Part shown: positions 24,837 to 34,603 of the stretch, in pieces
Layout of the letters: each line of letters starts with the position of its first letter
Numbering within the stretch: position 1 is the stretch's first letter
From: Streptomyces capillispiralis
GTDB lineage: Bacteria; Actinomycetota; Actinomycetes; Streptomycetales; Streptomycetaceae
Direction: 5' to 3'
Length of the DNA stretch: 64,000 nt
NCBI RefSeq assembly: GCF_007829875.1
Contig: NZ_VIWV01000001.1
Span: 5,054,501-5,118,500 of the forward strand
The notes under the pieces: model-generated
What the model was told of the DNA's origin: nothing
Database searches by the model: none
What the model saw: only the letters and a program-made list of their open reading frames with translations
Made by a program: the position numbers and the translations under genes

Positions 24837-26126
24837 GTGAGCGACAACTCTGTAGTACTGCGGTACGGCGACGGCGAGTACACCTACCCGGTGATCGACA
24901 GCACCGTCGGCGACAAGGGCTTCGACATCGGGAAGCTCCGCGCCCAGACCGGTCTGGTGACGCTGGACAGCGGCTACGGCAACACCGCCGCCTATAAATC
25001 CGCGATCACCTATCTCGACGGCGAGGCCGGCATCCTCCGGTACCGCGGCTACCCGATCGAGCAGCTGGCCGAGCGCTCCACCTTCCTGGAGGTCGCCTAT
25101 CTGCTGATCAACGGCGAACTGCCGACCGTCGACGAGCTGGCCGCGTTCAAGGGCGAGATCACGCAGCACACCCTGCTGCACGAGGACGTCAAGAACTTCT
25201 ACAAGGGCTTCCCGCGCGACGCCCACCCGATGGCCATGCTGTCGTCGGTGGTGTCCGCGCTGTCCACCTTCTACCAGGACAGCCACAACCCGTTCGACGA
25301 GCGTCAGCGCAACCTCTCCACCATCCGGCTGCTCGCCAAGCTCCCGACGATCGCGGCCTACGCGTACAAGAAGTCGATCGGCCACCCGTTCGTCTACCCG
25401 CGCAACGACCTCGGCTACGTCGAGAACTTCCTGCGCATGACCTTCTCCGTCCCCGCGCAGGAGTACGAGCTCGACCCGGTCGTCGTCTCCGCGCTGGACA
25501 AGCTGCTGATCCTGCACGCGGACCACGAGCAGAACTGCTCGACCTCCACGGTCCGCCTGGTCGGCTCCTCGCAGGCGAACATGTTCGCCTCGATCTCCGC
25601 CGGCATCAACGCCCTGTGGGGCCCGCTGCACGGCGGCGCCAACCAGTCGGTGCTGGAGATGCTGGAAGGCATCCGCGACGCCGGCGGTGACGTCGACTCC
25701 TTCATCCGCAAGGTGAAGAACAAGGAGGACGGCGTCCGCCTGATGGGCTTCGGCCACCGGGTCTACAAGAACTTCGACCCGCGCGCCAAGATCATCAAGG
25801 CCGCCGCGCACGATGTGCTGTCCGCCCTCGGCAAGTCCGACGAGCTGCTGGACATCGCGCTGAAGCTGGAGGAGCACGCGCTCTCCGACGACTACTTCGT
25901 CTCGCGCAGCCTCTACCCGAACGTCGACTTCTACACCGGTCTGATCTACCGGGCCATGGGCTTCCCGACCGAGATGTTCACGGTCCTGTTCGCCCTCGGC
26001 CGCCTCCCGGGCTGGATCGCCCAGTGGCACGAGATGATCAAGGAGCCGGGCTCCCGCATCGGCCGTCCGCGCCAGATCTACACGGGCATCGTCGAGCGGG
26101 ACTTCGTCCCGGTCGAGGAGCGCTGA
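24837..26126 (+). CDS. citA: Citrate synthase
   Basis: This 429-aa type II citrate synthase condenses acetyl-CoA and oxaloacetate. Family landmarks are ILRYRGYPIEQLAERSTFLE, ADHEQNCSTSTVRLVGSSQA, GPLHGGANQSVLEML and the active-site LMGFGHRVYKNFDPRAK, with a catalytic Asp later in SRSLYPNVDFYTGLIYRAM. The GTG at 24837 has GAGGGAA just upstream; the GTG at 24825 is the alternative. The 429-aa length agrees with my memory of the Streptomyces enzyme. A strong terminator follows. Confidence 0.96.
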   Translation: MSDNSVVLRYGDGEYTYPVIDSTVGDKGFDIGKLRAQTGLVTLDSGYGNTAAYKSAITYLDGEAGILRYRGYPIEQLAERSTFLEVAYLLINGELPTVDELAAFKGEITQHTLLHEDVKNFYKGFPRDAHPMAMLSSVVSALSTFYQDSHNPFDERQRNLSTIRLLAKLPTIAAYAYKKSIGHPFVYPRNDLGYVENFLRMTFSVPAQEYELDPVVVSALDKLLILHADHEQNCSTSTVRLVGSSQANMFASISAGINALWGPLHGGANQSVLEMLEGIRDAGGDVDSFIRKVKNKEDGVRLMGFGHRVYKNFDPRAKIIKAAAHDVLSALGKSDELLDIALKLEEHALSDDYFVSRSLYPNVDFYTGLIYRAMGFPTEMFTVLFALGRLPGWIAQWHEMIKEPGSRIGRPRQIYTGIVERDFVPVEER

Positions 26127-26150
26127 CCGCCGCTCCGAGCCGCACCGCCG

Positions 26151-26181
26151 GACCCCGCGCACGCCCGTCGTGTGCGGGGTC
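26151..26181 (+). terminator. Terminator of citA
   Basis: The inverted repeat GACCCCGCGCAC / GTGTGCGGGGTC has 12-bp arms (one G-U pair) and a 7-base loop. It begins 25 bp after the citA stop. Confidence 0.85.
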
Positions 26182-26743
26182 TTCGGATGCCGGGGTCGGC
26201 GGATGTCAGGGGTCTGCGGATGCCGGGGTGCGCACGAGGCAATGAAGAAGGCGCCCCGGCGCCGGTCCCCCCACGGGCCGACGAACCAGGGCGCCTTCCC
26301 ATGTCCCGGTGCGGATTCCCCCCACGGGATCCGGCCGGGCGCCTGTGAGAACAGCGCCTGAATCGCTGTGTGAGCGCGGACGGAATCCGCCGCACTCGTC
26401 GTATGCGGTCTGCCGGGACAGCGCACGTTCGGGAGGGCCGCTCAAAGCTCCCCGCTGGTACGTGCCCCGGCAACGCAATCTCTGGGAACGTCCCCCAAGA
26501 CATTCCCCAGATGTCAGGAAGCGCCCCCCAAGACGCTGCCCGACATCGTCAACTTAGACCTTCGAACCCCTTCGATGGTTACGTTCAGATCACTGTGATC
26601 TGCGTCTCTTGCATATGACCCTTTGGTGCGCAAGAGCCCGCAAACCGCTCAACGGGACTCAAGCGTAAGGATGATGCGCGAGCCTTGTGAAGAGCTTATG
26701 TGAGGCTCGTGGCGGACTCCAGGGGTTCACCGCACTTGAGACC
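26182..26743. other. Long convergent gap between citA and copA, AT-richer towards the right
   Basis: There are 562 bp between two 3' ends and I support no gene. It contains the complementary arms GAAGGCGCCC (26247-26256) and GGGCGCCTTC (26289-26298). It also holds a duplicated CCCCCAAGAC near 26490-26545, the perfect palindrome CAGATCAC-T-GTGATCTG (26586-26602), and a hairpin with arms CGAGCCT/AGGCTCG (26679-26709) close to the copA stop. Bases about 26530-26740 are far less GC-rich than the coding DNA, which fits a decayed gene or a non-coding RNA with its own promoter. Confidence 0.5.
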
Positions 26744-29050
26744 TCAATGAAACGCCCGGAGCCGCAGGCTGTTCGTCACCACGAACACCGAGGAGAACGC
26801 CATCGCGGCACCGGCGATCATGGGGTTCAGCAGCCCCGAGGCGGCCAGCGGCAGCGCGGCGACGTTGTAGCCGAAGGCCCACACCAGGTTGCCCTTGATC
26901 GTGCCGAGCGTCCTGCGGGACAGCCGGATCGCGTCCGCCGCCACCCGCAGGTCGCCGCGGACCAGGGTCAGATCGCCCGCCTCGATCGCCGCGTCCGTGC
27001 CGGTGCCCAGGGCGAGACCCAGATCAGCGACGGCCAGCGCGGCCGCGTCGTTGACGCCGTCGCCGACCATGGCGACGCTGCGCCCCTCGCCCTGAAGCCG
27101 CCGTACGACGCCGGCCTTGTCCTCGGGCAGCACCTCGGCGATGACCTCCTCGATGCCCACGCTCCGCGCCACCGCCTCGGCCACGGTCCGGTTGTCACCG
27201 GTCAGCAGCACCGGAGTCAGCCCCAGGGCGCGCAGGTCGCGCACCGCCTCGGCGCTGGTGTCCTTCACGGCGTCGGCGACGGCGAGGACACCGCGCGCCT
27301 CCCCGTCCCAGCCCGCCACCACGGCCGTACGCCCGTCCCGCTCGGCCTCCCGCGCGGCCCGGGCCAGCTCCGGCGGCAGGTCCCCGAAGAGCCGCCCCAC
27401 GGCCACCTCGTGGCCCTCCACGCGCCCGCGTACGCCCCGGCCGGGGACGTTCTCGAAGCGCTCGGCGGACGGCAGCGGGCCGACGCGCTCCTCGGCGCCC
27501 GCGGCGACCGCCCGGGCGACCGGGTGCTCGGAGGCGTGCTCCAGGGCGCCCGCGAGCCGCAGCAGCTGCCGCTCGTCGGTGCCGTCGGCGACGTGCACGG
27601 CCTGGAGGGTCATCCGGCCGGTGGTGACGGTGCCGGTCTTGTCCAGCACGACGGTGTCGACGCGGCGGGTGGACTCCAGGACCTCCGGGCCCTTGATGAG
27701 GATGCCGAGCTGGGCGCCGCGCCCGGTGCCCACCATGAGCGCCGTCGGGGTGGCCAGCCCGAGCGCGCAGGGGCAGGCGATGATCAGTACGGCGACGGCG
27801 GCGGTGAACGCGGCGACGGTGTCGCCCGTCGCGCCGAGCCACACCCCGAAGGTGGCGACGGCGATCAGCAGCACCACGGGCACGAACACCGCGGAGATGC
27901 GGTCGGCCAGCCGCTGCACCTGCGCCTTGCCGTTCTGCGCGTCCTCGACCAGCTTCGCCATGCGCGCGAGCTGCGTGTCGGCGCCGATCCGGGTGGCCTC
28001 GACGACGAGCCGCCCGCCGGCGTTCACCGTGGCGCCGGTGACGGTGTCGCCGGGGGCGACGTCCACCGGCACGGACTCGCCGGTCAGCATGGAGGCGTCC
28101 ACGGCGGAGAAGCCCTCCAGCACCGTGCCGTCGGTGGCGATCTTCTCCCCGGGCCGTACGACGAACCGGTCGCCCACCGCCAGCCGCTCCGCCGGGATGC
28201 GCACCTCGCGCCCGCCCACCCGTCTCCCGGCACCGCCCTCGGCCGAGAGCGCGTCGCGCTCGCCCTCCTCGTACCGCAGGACGGTCACGTCCTTGGCGCC
28301 CAGTTCCATCAGGGCCCGCAGGGCCGCTCCCGCGCGGCGCTTGGAGCGGGCCTCCAGATAGCGGCCGAGCAGGATGAACGCGGTGACGCCGGCCGCGACC
28401 TCCAGGTAGATCGTGGAGGCGCCGTCGGCGCGCGAGACGGTGAGGTCGAAGGGGTGCCGCATGCCGGGCATGCCCGCGTCGCCGAGGAACAGCGCCCACA
28501 GGGACCAGCCGAACGCGGCGAGGGTGCCGACGGAGACCAGCGTGTCCATGGTGGCCGCGCCGTGCCGGAGGTTGGTCCAGGCGGCCCGGTGGAAGGGGGC
28601 GGCGCCCCAGACCACGACGGGCGCGGCGAGGGTGAGCGAGAGCCACTGCCAGTTGTCGAACTGCAGGGGCGGGACCATGGCCAGGAGGACGACGGGCAGC
28701 GCGAGCAGCGCGGAGACGGACAGGCGCCGGCGCAGTGCGGCCAGTTCGGGATCGGCCTCCGCGGCGGCGGGCGCCTCCTCGGTGGGCGGCGCGGGTTCCT
28801 CGGCGGTGTAGCCGGTGCGGACGACCGTGTCGATCAGGTCGGCGACCTCGACGCCCGGCGGGTAGGTGATCCGGGCCTTCTCGGTGGCGTAGTTCACCGT
28901 GGCGGTGACGCCGTCCATGCGGTTGAGCTTCTTCTCGACGCGGGCCGCGCAGGAGGCGCAGGTCATCCCGCCGATGAGCAGCTCGACCTCCGAGGCGGCC
29001 GGCCGCGCGGCGGTCGTCGCCCCGGCGGCGGTGGCGGTGGTGCTGGTCAT
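26744..29050 (-). CDS. copA: Copper-exporting P1B-type ATPase
   Basis: This 768-aa P-type ATPase exports Cu(I). It has one N-terminal heavy-metal-associated domain (LLIGGMTCASCAARVEKKL), a membrane metal motif IIACPCALGLATP, the phosphorylation site VVLDKTGTVTTG, the P1B-specific HP in ASEHPVARAV and the hinge MVGDGVNDAAALA. The TMs are arranged 2+2+2+2, as in the family. It lies about 100 bp downstream of copZ on the same strand behind a CsoR-type operator, so it should be induced by copper. No frameshift or missing motif is seen. Confidence 0.96.
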   Translation of the reverse strand: MTSTTATAAGATTAARPAASEVELLIGGMTCASCAARVEKKLNRMDGVTATVNYATEKARITYPPGVEVADLIDTVVRTGYTAEEPAPPTEEAPAAAEADPELAALRRRLSVSALLALPVVLLAMVPPLQFDNWQWLSLTLAAPVVVWGAAPFHRAAWTNLRHGAATMDTLVSVGTLAAFGWSLWALFLGDAGMPGMRHPFDLTVSRADGASTIYLEVAAGVTAFILLGRYLEARSKRRAGAALRALMELGAKDVTVLRYEEGERDALSAEGGAGRRVGGREVRIPAERLAVGDRFVVRPGEKIATDGTVLEGFSAVDASMLTGESVPVDVAPGDTVTGATVNAGGRLVVEATRIGADTQLARMAKLVEDAQNGKAQVQRLADRISAVFVPVVLLIAVATFGVWLGATGDTVAAFTAAVAVLIIACPCALGLATPTALMVGTGRGAQLGILIKGPEVLESTRRVDTVVLDKTGTVTTGRMTLQAVHVADGTDERQLLRLAGALEHASEHPVARAVAAGAEERVGPLPSAERFENVPGRGVRGRVEGHEVAVGRLFGDLPPELARAAREAERDGRTAVVAGWDGEARGVLAVADAVKDTSAEAVRDLRALGLTPVLLTGDNRTVAEAVARSVGIEEVIAEVLPEDKAGVVRRLQGEGRSVAMVGDGVNDAAALAVADLGLALGTGTDAAIEAGDLTLVRGDLRVAADAIRLSRRTLGTIKGNLVWAFGYNVAALPLAASGLLNPMIAGAAMAFSSVFVVTNSLRLRAFH

Positions 29051-29152
29051 GTCCGTACTCCTGGGGCGTCCGGGCTCCGGGTGGGCGGAGGGGTGTGCCG
29101 GACCGCGGGGGACGGGTGGCCGCTGCGGCCCGGTTCACGCCCGTGCGGTGGC

Positions 29153-29392
29153 TCAGGCGGTGCCGGCGAGCTCGAAGCCGGCCTCGTCGACGGCGGCGCG
29201 GACCGCCGCCTCGTCGAGCGGGGCCGCGGAGACCACGGTCACCTCGCCGGAGGAGGCGACCGCCGTCACCGAGCTGACGCCGGGGAGCTGCGAGATCTCG
29301 CCGGAGACGGAGCCCTCGCAGTGTCCGCAGCTCATCCCGCTCACCTTGTAGACGGTGGTGACGGAACCCTGGGTGTCGGTCTGGGAGGTCAT
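29153..29392 (-). CDS. copZ: Copper chaperone CopZ
   Basis: This 79-aa cytosolic ferredoxin-fold metallochaperone has the copper-binding MxCxxC motif in YKVSGMSCGHCEGSVSG, then LPGVSSVTAVASSGEVTV and a C-terminal DEAGFELAGTA. It hands Cu(I) to CopA. First gene of the copper operon; the start ATG is 29392. Regulation by the CsoR-type palindrome 78 bp upstream is expected. Confidence 0.94.
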   Translation of the reverse strand: MTSQTDTQGSVTTVYKVSGMSCGHCEGSVSGEISQLPGVSSVTAVASSGEVTVVSAAPLDEAAVRAAVDEAGFELAGTA

Positions 29393-29469
29393 GTCGTTGC
29401 TCCTCGTCGGGACGCTGGGGGTGTGAAGGTGGGTCGTGCGGGGCCCCTGGGGGCCTCCACACCCCAGAC

Positions 29470-29489
29470 TATACCCCTAGGGGGTATGA
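29470..29489 (-). promoter_or_regulatory. CsoR-type copper operator
   Basis: The sequence TATACCCCTAGGGGGTATGA contains the inverted repeat ATACCCC-TAG-GGGGTAT. This matches the known actinobacterial CsoR site pattern (TACCCC..GGGGTA) and overlaps the likely copZ promoter. CsoR releases DNA on Cu(I) binding. No csoR gene is in the window. Confidence 0.9.
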
Positions 29490-29601
29490 ATCCAGGACGG
29501 GGGGCGGCCGGTCGCGGCGACCGCCCGGGCGCCGGAGGCCCTCGGCGTGCGGGATAGCGTTCCGCCGGTAGGGCGACGACCGGCGGAAAGGCGGGCCAGC
29601 G

Positions 29602-30645
29602 ATGCGGGCGGTGGTGTTCGAGCGGTACGGGGAACCGGCCGAGGTGCGGGAGGTCGCGGACCCGGAGCCCGCGCCGCACGGCGTCGTGGTCCGGGTCGAG
29701 GCCACCGGCCTGTGCCGCAGCGACTGGCACGGCTGGCAGGGCCACGACCCGGACATCGCGCTGCCGCACGTTCCCGGCCATGAACTCGCCGGGGTCGTCG
29801 AGGCGGCCGGCGCGCGGGTCACCGGGTGGCGGGCCGGGGACCGGGTCACCGTCCCGTTCGTCTGCGCCTGCGGGAGCTGTCCCGCCTGCGCGGCCGGGGA
29901 CCAGCAGGTGTGCGAGCGGCAGACCCAGCCCGGCTTCACCCACTGGGGCTCCTTCGCCCAGTACGTGGCGCTGGACCACGCCGACGTCAACCTGGTCGCC
30001 GTCCCCGGGGAGATGTCCTTCGCGACGGCGGCCTCCCTCGGCTGCCGGTTCGCCACCGCCTACCGCGCCGTGGTGCTGCAGGGTCGGGTGGCGGCGGGGG
30101 AGTGGGTGGCGGTGCACGGCTGCGGCGGAGTGGGCCTGTCCGCGGTGATGATCGCGGCGGCCTCGGGCGCCCGGGTCGTCGCCGTCGACGTGTCGCCCCG
30201 CGCCCTGGACCTGGCGCGCGAGTTCGGTGCGGCGCACTGCGTGGACGCGGCGGCCGTGGCCGACACGGCCGGGGCGGTCCGCGACCTCACCGGCGGCGGC
30301 GCCCACCTCTCCCTGGACGCCCTCGGCTCACCGGTCACCTGCGCCGCCTCCGTCAACGGCCTGCGCCGCCGGGGCCGCCACGTCCAGGTCGGCCTGCTGC
30401 CCTCGGAGACCGACACCACCCCCGTCCCGATGGCCCGCGCCGTCGCCCTGGAACTCGAACTCCTCGGCAGCCACGGCATGGCCGCGCACACCTACCCGCC
30501 GATGCTGGAACTGGTCCGGGCGGGCGTGCTCCGCCCCGATCTGCTGGTCACCTCCACCATCGGCCTGGACGCGGTACCGCCCGCCCTCGCCGCCATGGGG
30601 ACGGCGGCGGGGGCGGGCGTGACGGTCATCGAGCCCTGGGGCTGA
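29602..30645 (+). CDS. Zinc-dependent alcohol dehydrogenase (MDR family)
   Basis: This 347-aa medium-chain dehydrogenase has the catalytic zinc site visible as ATGLCRSDWHGW, then VPGHELAGVVEAAG with the GHE motif. The structural zinc loop is CACGSCPACAAGDQQVC, with four cysteines. The Rossmann motif HGCGGVGLSAVMIAAASG binds NAD(P). WHGWQGHDPDIALPHVPGHE resembles zinc ADHs acting on small alcohols or aldehydes. It is transcribed away from copZ from the shared 209-bp region. Substrate unknown. Confidence 0.9.
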   Translation: MRAVVFERYGEPAEVREVADPEPAPHGVVVRVEATGLCRSDWHGWQGHDPDIALPHVPGHELAGVVEAAGARVTGWRAGDRVTVPFVCACGSCPACAAGDQQVCERQTQPGFTHWGSFAQYVALDHADVNLVAVPGEMSFATAASLGCRFATAYRAVVLQGRVAAGEWVAVHGCGGVGLSAVMIAAASGARVVAVDVSPRALDLAREFGAAHCVDAAAVADTAGAVRDLTGGGAHLSLDALGSPVTCAASVNGLRRRGRHVQVGLLPSETDTTPVPMARAVALELELLGSHGMAAHTYPPMLELVRAGVLRPDLLVTSTIGLDAVPPALAAMGTAAGAGVTVIEPWG

Positions 30646-30669
30646 GCCCCGGGCGGGGCGGCCGGAGGG

Positions 30670-30870
30670 TCAGCCGGTTCCCCGTCCGCGGTTGCCGGGC
30701 CGGGAGGCGACCCAGGTCCGGATGGTGTCGGCGTACCAGTAGGGCTTGCCGCCCTCCACGTGGTCGGGCGGCGGCAGCAGTCCGTGCTTGCGGTAGGAAC
30801 GTACGGTGTCCGGCTGCACCTTGATGTGTGCGGCGATGTCCTTGTAGGACCACAGCCGTCGGTCGGTCAT
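30670..30870 (-). CDS. Small MerR-like (BldC/AlpA-type) DNA-binding protein
   Basis: This 66-aa protein is essentially one winged helix-turn-helix: RLWSYKDIAAHIKVQPDTVR, SYRKHGLLPPPDHVEGGKPYW, TIRTWVASR, and a Gly/Arg tail. There is no effector-binding domain, as in BldC and phage AlpA/excisionase types. ATG 30870 has GGGGAGG 8 bp upstream, better than the GTG at 30879. It is divergent from iolC across a 411-bp region with a GTGAC direct-repeat array. I infer a regulator of itself and possibly iolC; no phage genes are nearby. Confidence 0.85.
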   Translation of the reverse strand: MTDRRLWSYKDIAAHIKVQPDTVRSYRKHGLLPPPDHVEGGKPYWYADTIRTWVASRPGNRGRGTG

Positions 30871-31005
30871 GGAACGCACCTCCCCGCGCGCACCGCGGCG
30901 GCGGCCGGGGCGGCCGTCAGGGGGAGCCGGGTGCTGCGCTGGCGATCAGCAGGTGTCCGGTTGAACGAGACCGGACGGGTACGGGGCAGGGGCTGTGCGC
31001 CGGGT

Positions 31006-31070
31006 GTGACGGGAGGCCCGCGCACACGTGACATGTGTGACAGTTCGCGGGTGTTTGTGACAGAAGTGAC
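31006..31070. repeat. GTGAC direct-repeat array between the MerR-like gene and iolC
   Basis: Five head-to-tail GTGAC elements occur at 31006, 31028, 31037, 31057 and 31066. Four form two pairs with 9-bp spacing (GTGACATGTGTGAC and GTGACAGAAGTGAC). Head-to-tail direct repeats are what BldC-like MerR proteins recognise. Apart from this array and the iolC promoter, the 411-bp intergenic region 30871-31281 shows nothing else. Confidence 0.6.
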
Positions 31071-31189
31071 GCACAGCCGCGCGCCGGCCCACCGGCGCGG
31101 CGCTTTGACTCCCGCGGCCCGCTCCCCGCGCCACGACCGGTGGGCGAACCGGGTCGGAGGCCGGGCGCACCGTCAACTTGTCGTCCGAA

Positions 31190-31234
31190 TGTCCGGACAA
31201 AACATTGACAGGGCTTCCCGCCCGGGGCTAGAAA
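31190..31234 (+). promoter_or_regulatory. Operator and sigma70-like promoter of iolC
   Basis: The palindrome TGTCCGGACA (31190-31199) abuts TTGACA (31205-31210), with TAGAAA (31229-31234) after an 18-bp spacer. This fits a -35/-10 pair with an operator just upstream, and gives a leader of about 40 nt before the iolC start. Confidence 0.65.
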
Positions 31235-31281
31235 CCGGGGAGAGGCGCGTGGCGCCGCACCAGCCGTAGGGAGGGAACGCG

Positions 31282-32232
31282 ATGGCGTACGACCTGATCA
31301 CCATGGGGCGGATCGGAGTGGACCTCTATCCGCTGCAGACGGGCGTACCGCTGCCGCAGGTCACGTCGTTCGGCAAGTTCCTCGGCGGCTCGGCGGCCAA
31401 CGTCGCGGTGGCCGCGGCCCGCCTGGGACGGCGCACCGCGGTGGTCACCCGGACCGGCGACGACCCCTTCGGCACCTATCTGCACCAGGCCCTGCGCGAC
31501 TTCGGCGTCGACGACCGCTGGGTCACCGCCGTCCCCGGCCTGCCCACCCCTCTCACCTTCTGCGAGGTCTTCCCGCCGGACGACTTCCCGCTGTACTTCT
31601 ACCGCCGGCCGAAGGCACCCGACCTGGAGATCGACGCCCACGAACTCGACCTGGACGCCCTCCGCGAGGCGGGCGTCCTCTGGGTCACCGGCACCGGGCT
31701 GAGCGAGGAGCCCAGCCGCACCGCGACCCTCGCCGCCCTGGCCCACCGCGCCCGGTCCGGCACCACGGTCTTCGACCTCGACTGGCGGCCCATGTTCTGG
31801 ACCGACCCCGACGCGGCGCGCCCCTTCTACCGCGAGGCCCTGCGCCACACCACGGTCGCCGTCGGCAACCTGGACGAGGTCGAGGTCGCCACCGGGGAGC
31901 GCGACCCGCACGCCGCCGCCCGCGCCCTGCTCGCCGCCGGGGTCGAGCTGGCGGTGGTCAAGCAGGGGCCGAAGGGCGTGCTGGCCGTGGACCGCGAGGG
32001 CCGCAGCGCCGAGGTCCCGCCGCTGCCCGTGACCGTGCTCAACGGCCTCGGCGCCGGTGACGCCTTCGGCGGTTCCCTGTGCCACGGCCTGCTGGCCGGC
32101 TGGGACCTGGAGAAGACCATGCGGCACGCCAACGCCGCCGGAGCCATCGTCGCCTCCCGCCTGGAGTGCTCCTCAGCGATGCCCACCCCGGACGAGATCG
32201 ACGCGGCGCTCACCGCGGGGGCCGTGACATGA
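31282..32232 (+). CDS. iolC: 5-dehydro-2-deoxygluconokinase IolC-like PfkB kinase
   Basis: This 316-aa PfkB-family kinase is of the IolC type, which phosphorylates 2-deoxy-5-keto-gluconate in inositol breakdown. It has the signature SFGKFLGGSAANVAVAAARL, RTGDDPFGTYLHQALRDFGV and the ATP/catalytic motif VLNGLGAGDAFGGSLCHGLL. MGRIGVDLYPLQTGVPL near the N-terminus is characteristic of IolC rather than ribokinase. GGAGGG lies before ATG 31282. The operon partner that should follow is missing: an ATGA overlap at 32229 opens a degraded frame instead. Confidence 0.88.
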   Translation: MAYDLITMGRIGVDLYPLQTGVPLPQVTSFGKFLGGSAANVAVAAARLGRRTAVVTRTGDDPFGTYLHQALRDFGVDDRWVTAVPGLPTPLTFCEVFPPDDFPLYFYRRPKAPDLEIDAHELDLDALREAGVLWVTGTGLSEEPSRTATLAALAHRARSGTTVFDLDWRPMFWTDPDAARPFYREALRHTTVAVGNLDEVEVATGERDPHAAARALLAAGVELAVVKQGPKGVLAVDREGRSAEVPPLPVTVLNGLGAGDAFGGSLCHGLLAGWDLEKTMRHANAAGAIVASRLECSSAMPTPDEIDAALTAGAVT

Positions 32233-32536
32233 CCGCCGGGGCGACCGCCGCGCGCCGACTCGCCGACTCCCGGTGTTCGTCACGCCGTTCCCGTCCCGTC
32301 GGGACCCGGACGGGCGCGTGCGCGAGGCTGGGGGCGCCGCAGCCGTCGCCCCGGAACCCGGCGGCACCCGCGCCGACACCCGGCCGCGCACCGCGCTCAC
32401 CGGGCAGGGGCGAGGCACGCCCCGGCGGTCCGCCGAGCACGGAACCCGCCGCACCCGCCGCACCACCGGCACCACCGGCACCACCCGCACCGAACCGTAC
32501 GTCCACCGGGGTGCCCCCGCAGGCTCCCCGGCCCCG

Positions 32537-32629
32537 ATCGCCTCCGGCGCGGGAGGCCGCTTCGCTTTGGCAGGAGCGAAGTGCGAGCGACGACTCCCCG
32601 CCCGCCTCGGCCCCGCGCCGGAGGTTCCG
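32537..32629 (+). pseudogene. iolB: Remnant resembling iolB inside a degraded iol segment
   Basis: The iolC-mmsA gap (32233-32847) has no intact gene. At 32229 an ATGA overlap with iolC opens a frame reading MTAGATAARRLADS, like the start of the aldolase-like gene that commonly follows iolC, but it degenerates into Pro/Ala/Arg low complexity. At 32537-32629, in another frame, the segment IASGAGGRFALAGAKCERRL then PARLGPAPEVP matches my memory of the IolB middle region (GGRFALxGAxCxxRLPARYG). No start, stop or flanking IolB sequence remains. This is best explained by internal deletions that removed the aldolase, iolB and perhaps iolD genes. Confidence 0.55.
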
Positions 32630-32847
32630 CCGCACACCCCCACGGCCACCCGGGCCCCGAGGGGGTCCCATGTGTCCACTCGGGGACCCGAACGGCCGAC
32701 ACTGTGTCGGGCCCGTCCGACGGCCCGTCCCTGGTGGGATGTACGCAGGGCCCCCACCGCGGCGCATCCCCCCGCGGCCGGGGCACGTGAGCTGTACGAA
32801 CGGCACGTCTCCACCCGACGCCGCCATCTGTGAAGGAGTTCTCGGTC

Positions 32848-34350
<1,503 letters not shown>

Positions 34351-34371
34351 GCCACCCGCCCGGGCAGCTCC

Positions 34372-34406
34372 GGGGCCGTCCGTCATGCGGACGGCCCCAT
34401 TTTTTT
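34372..34406 (+). terminator. Rho-independent terminator of mmsA
   Basis: The 11-bp arms GGGGCCGTCCG / CGGACGGCCCC (loop TCATG) are followed by A and seven T. This is a textbook intrinsic terminator, rare in such a GC-rich genome. Confidence 0.95.
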
Positions 34407-34603
34407 GCACCCGGCCCCTGCGGTTCCCGCACGCCCCGGATCGGCGGTACTGACGGGCCTGTTACTACCGTAAACGGCACTCCGACCCCACTCTGCCTAC
34501 TGATTCCGCAGCCAAACACCCATTGACGCCTCGGTTTTCGTCGGTGTTCGATGCTGCGCAATCCCTGCGCCACCTGCTGCACGAGTCGATCGGATACCGC
34601 CGT

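Noticed and set aside
26182..26743. Gap considered as a riboswitch
   Set aside because: It lies downstream of both neighbouring genes, so it cannot control them as a leader, and no known riboswitch core was recognised.
30670..30870. MerR-like gene considered as a phage excisionase
   Set aside because: No phage or integrase genes are near, and its divergent position with a repeat array fits a chromosomal regulator.
32229..32847. Open frame starting in the iolC stop, considered as an intact aldolase-like gene
   Set aside because: After about 15 residues it is low-complexity Pro/Ala/Arg and runs without stop into mmsA in the wrong frame, with no catalytic motif.
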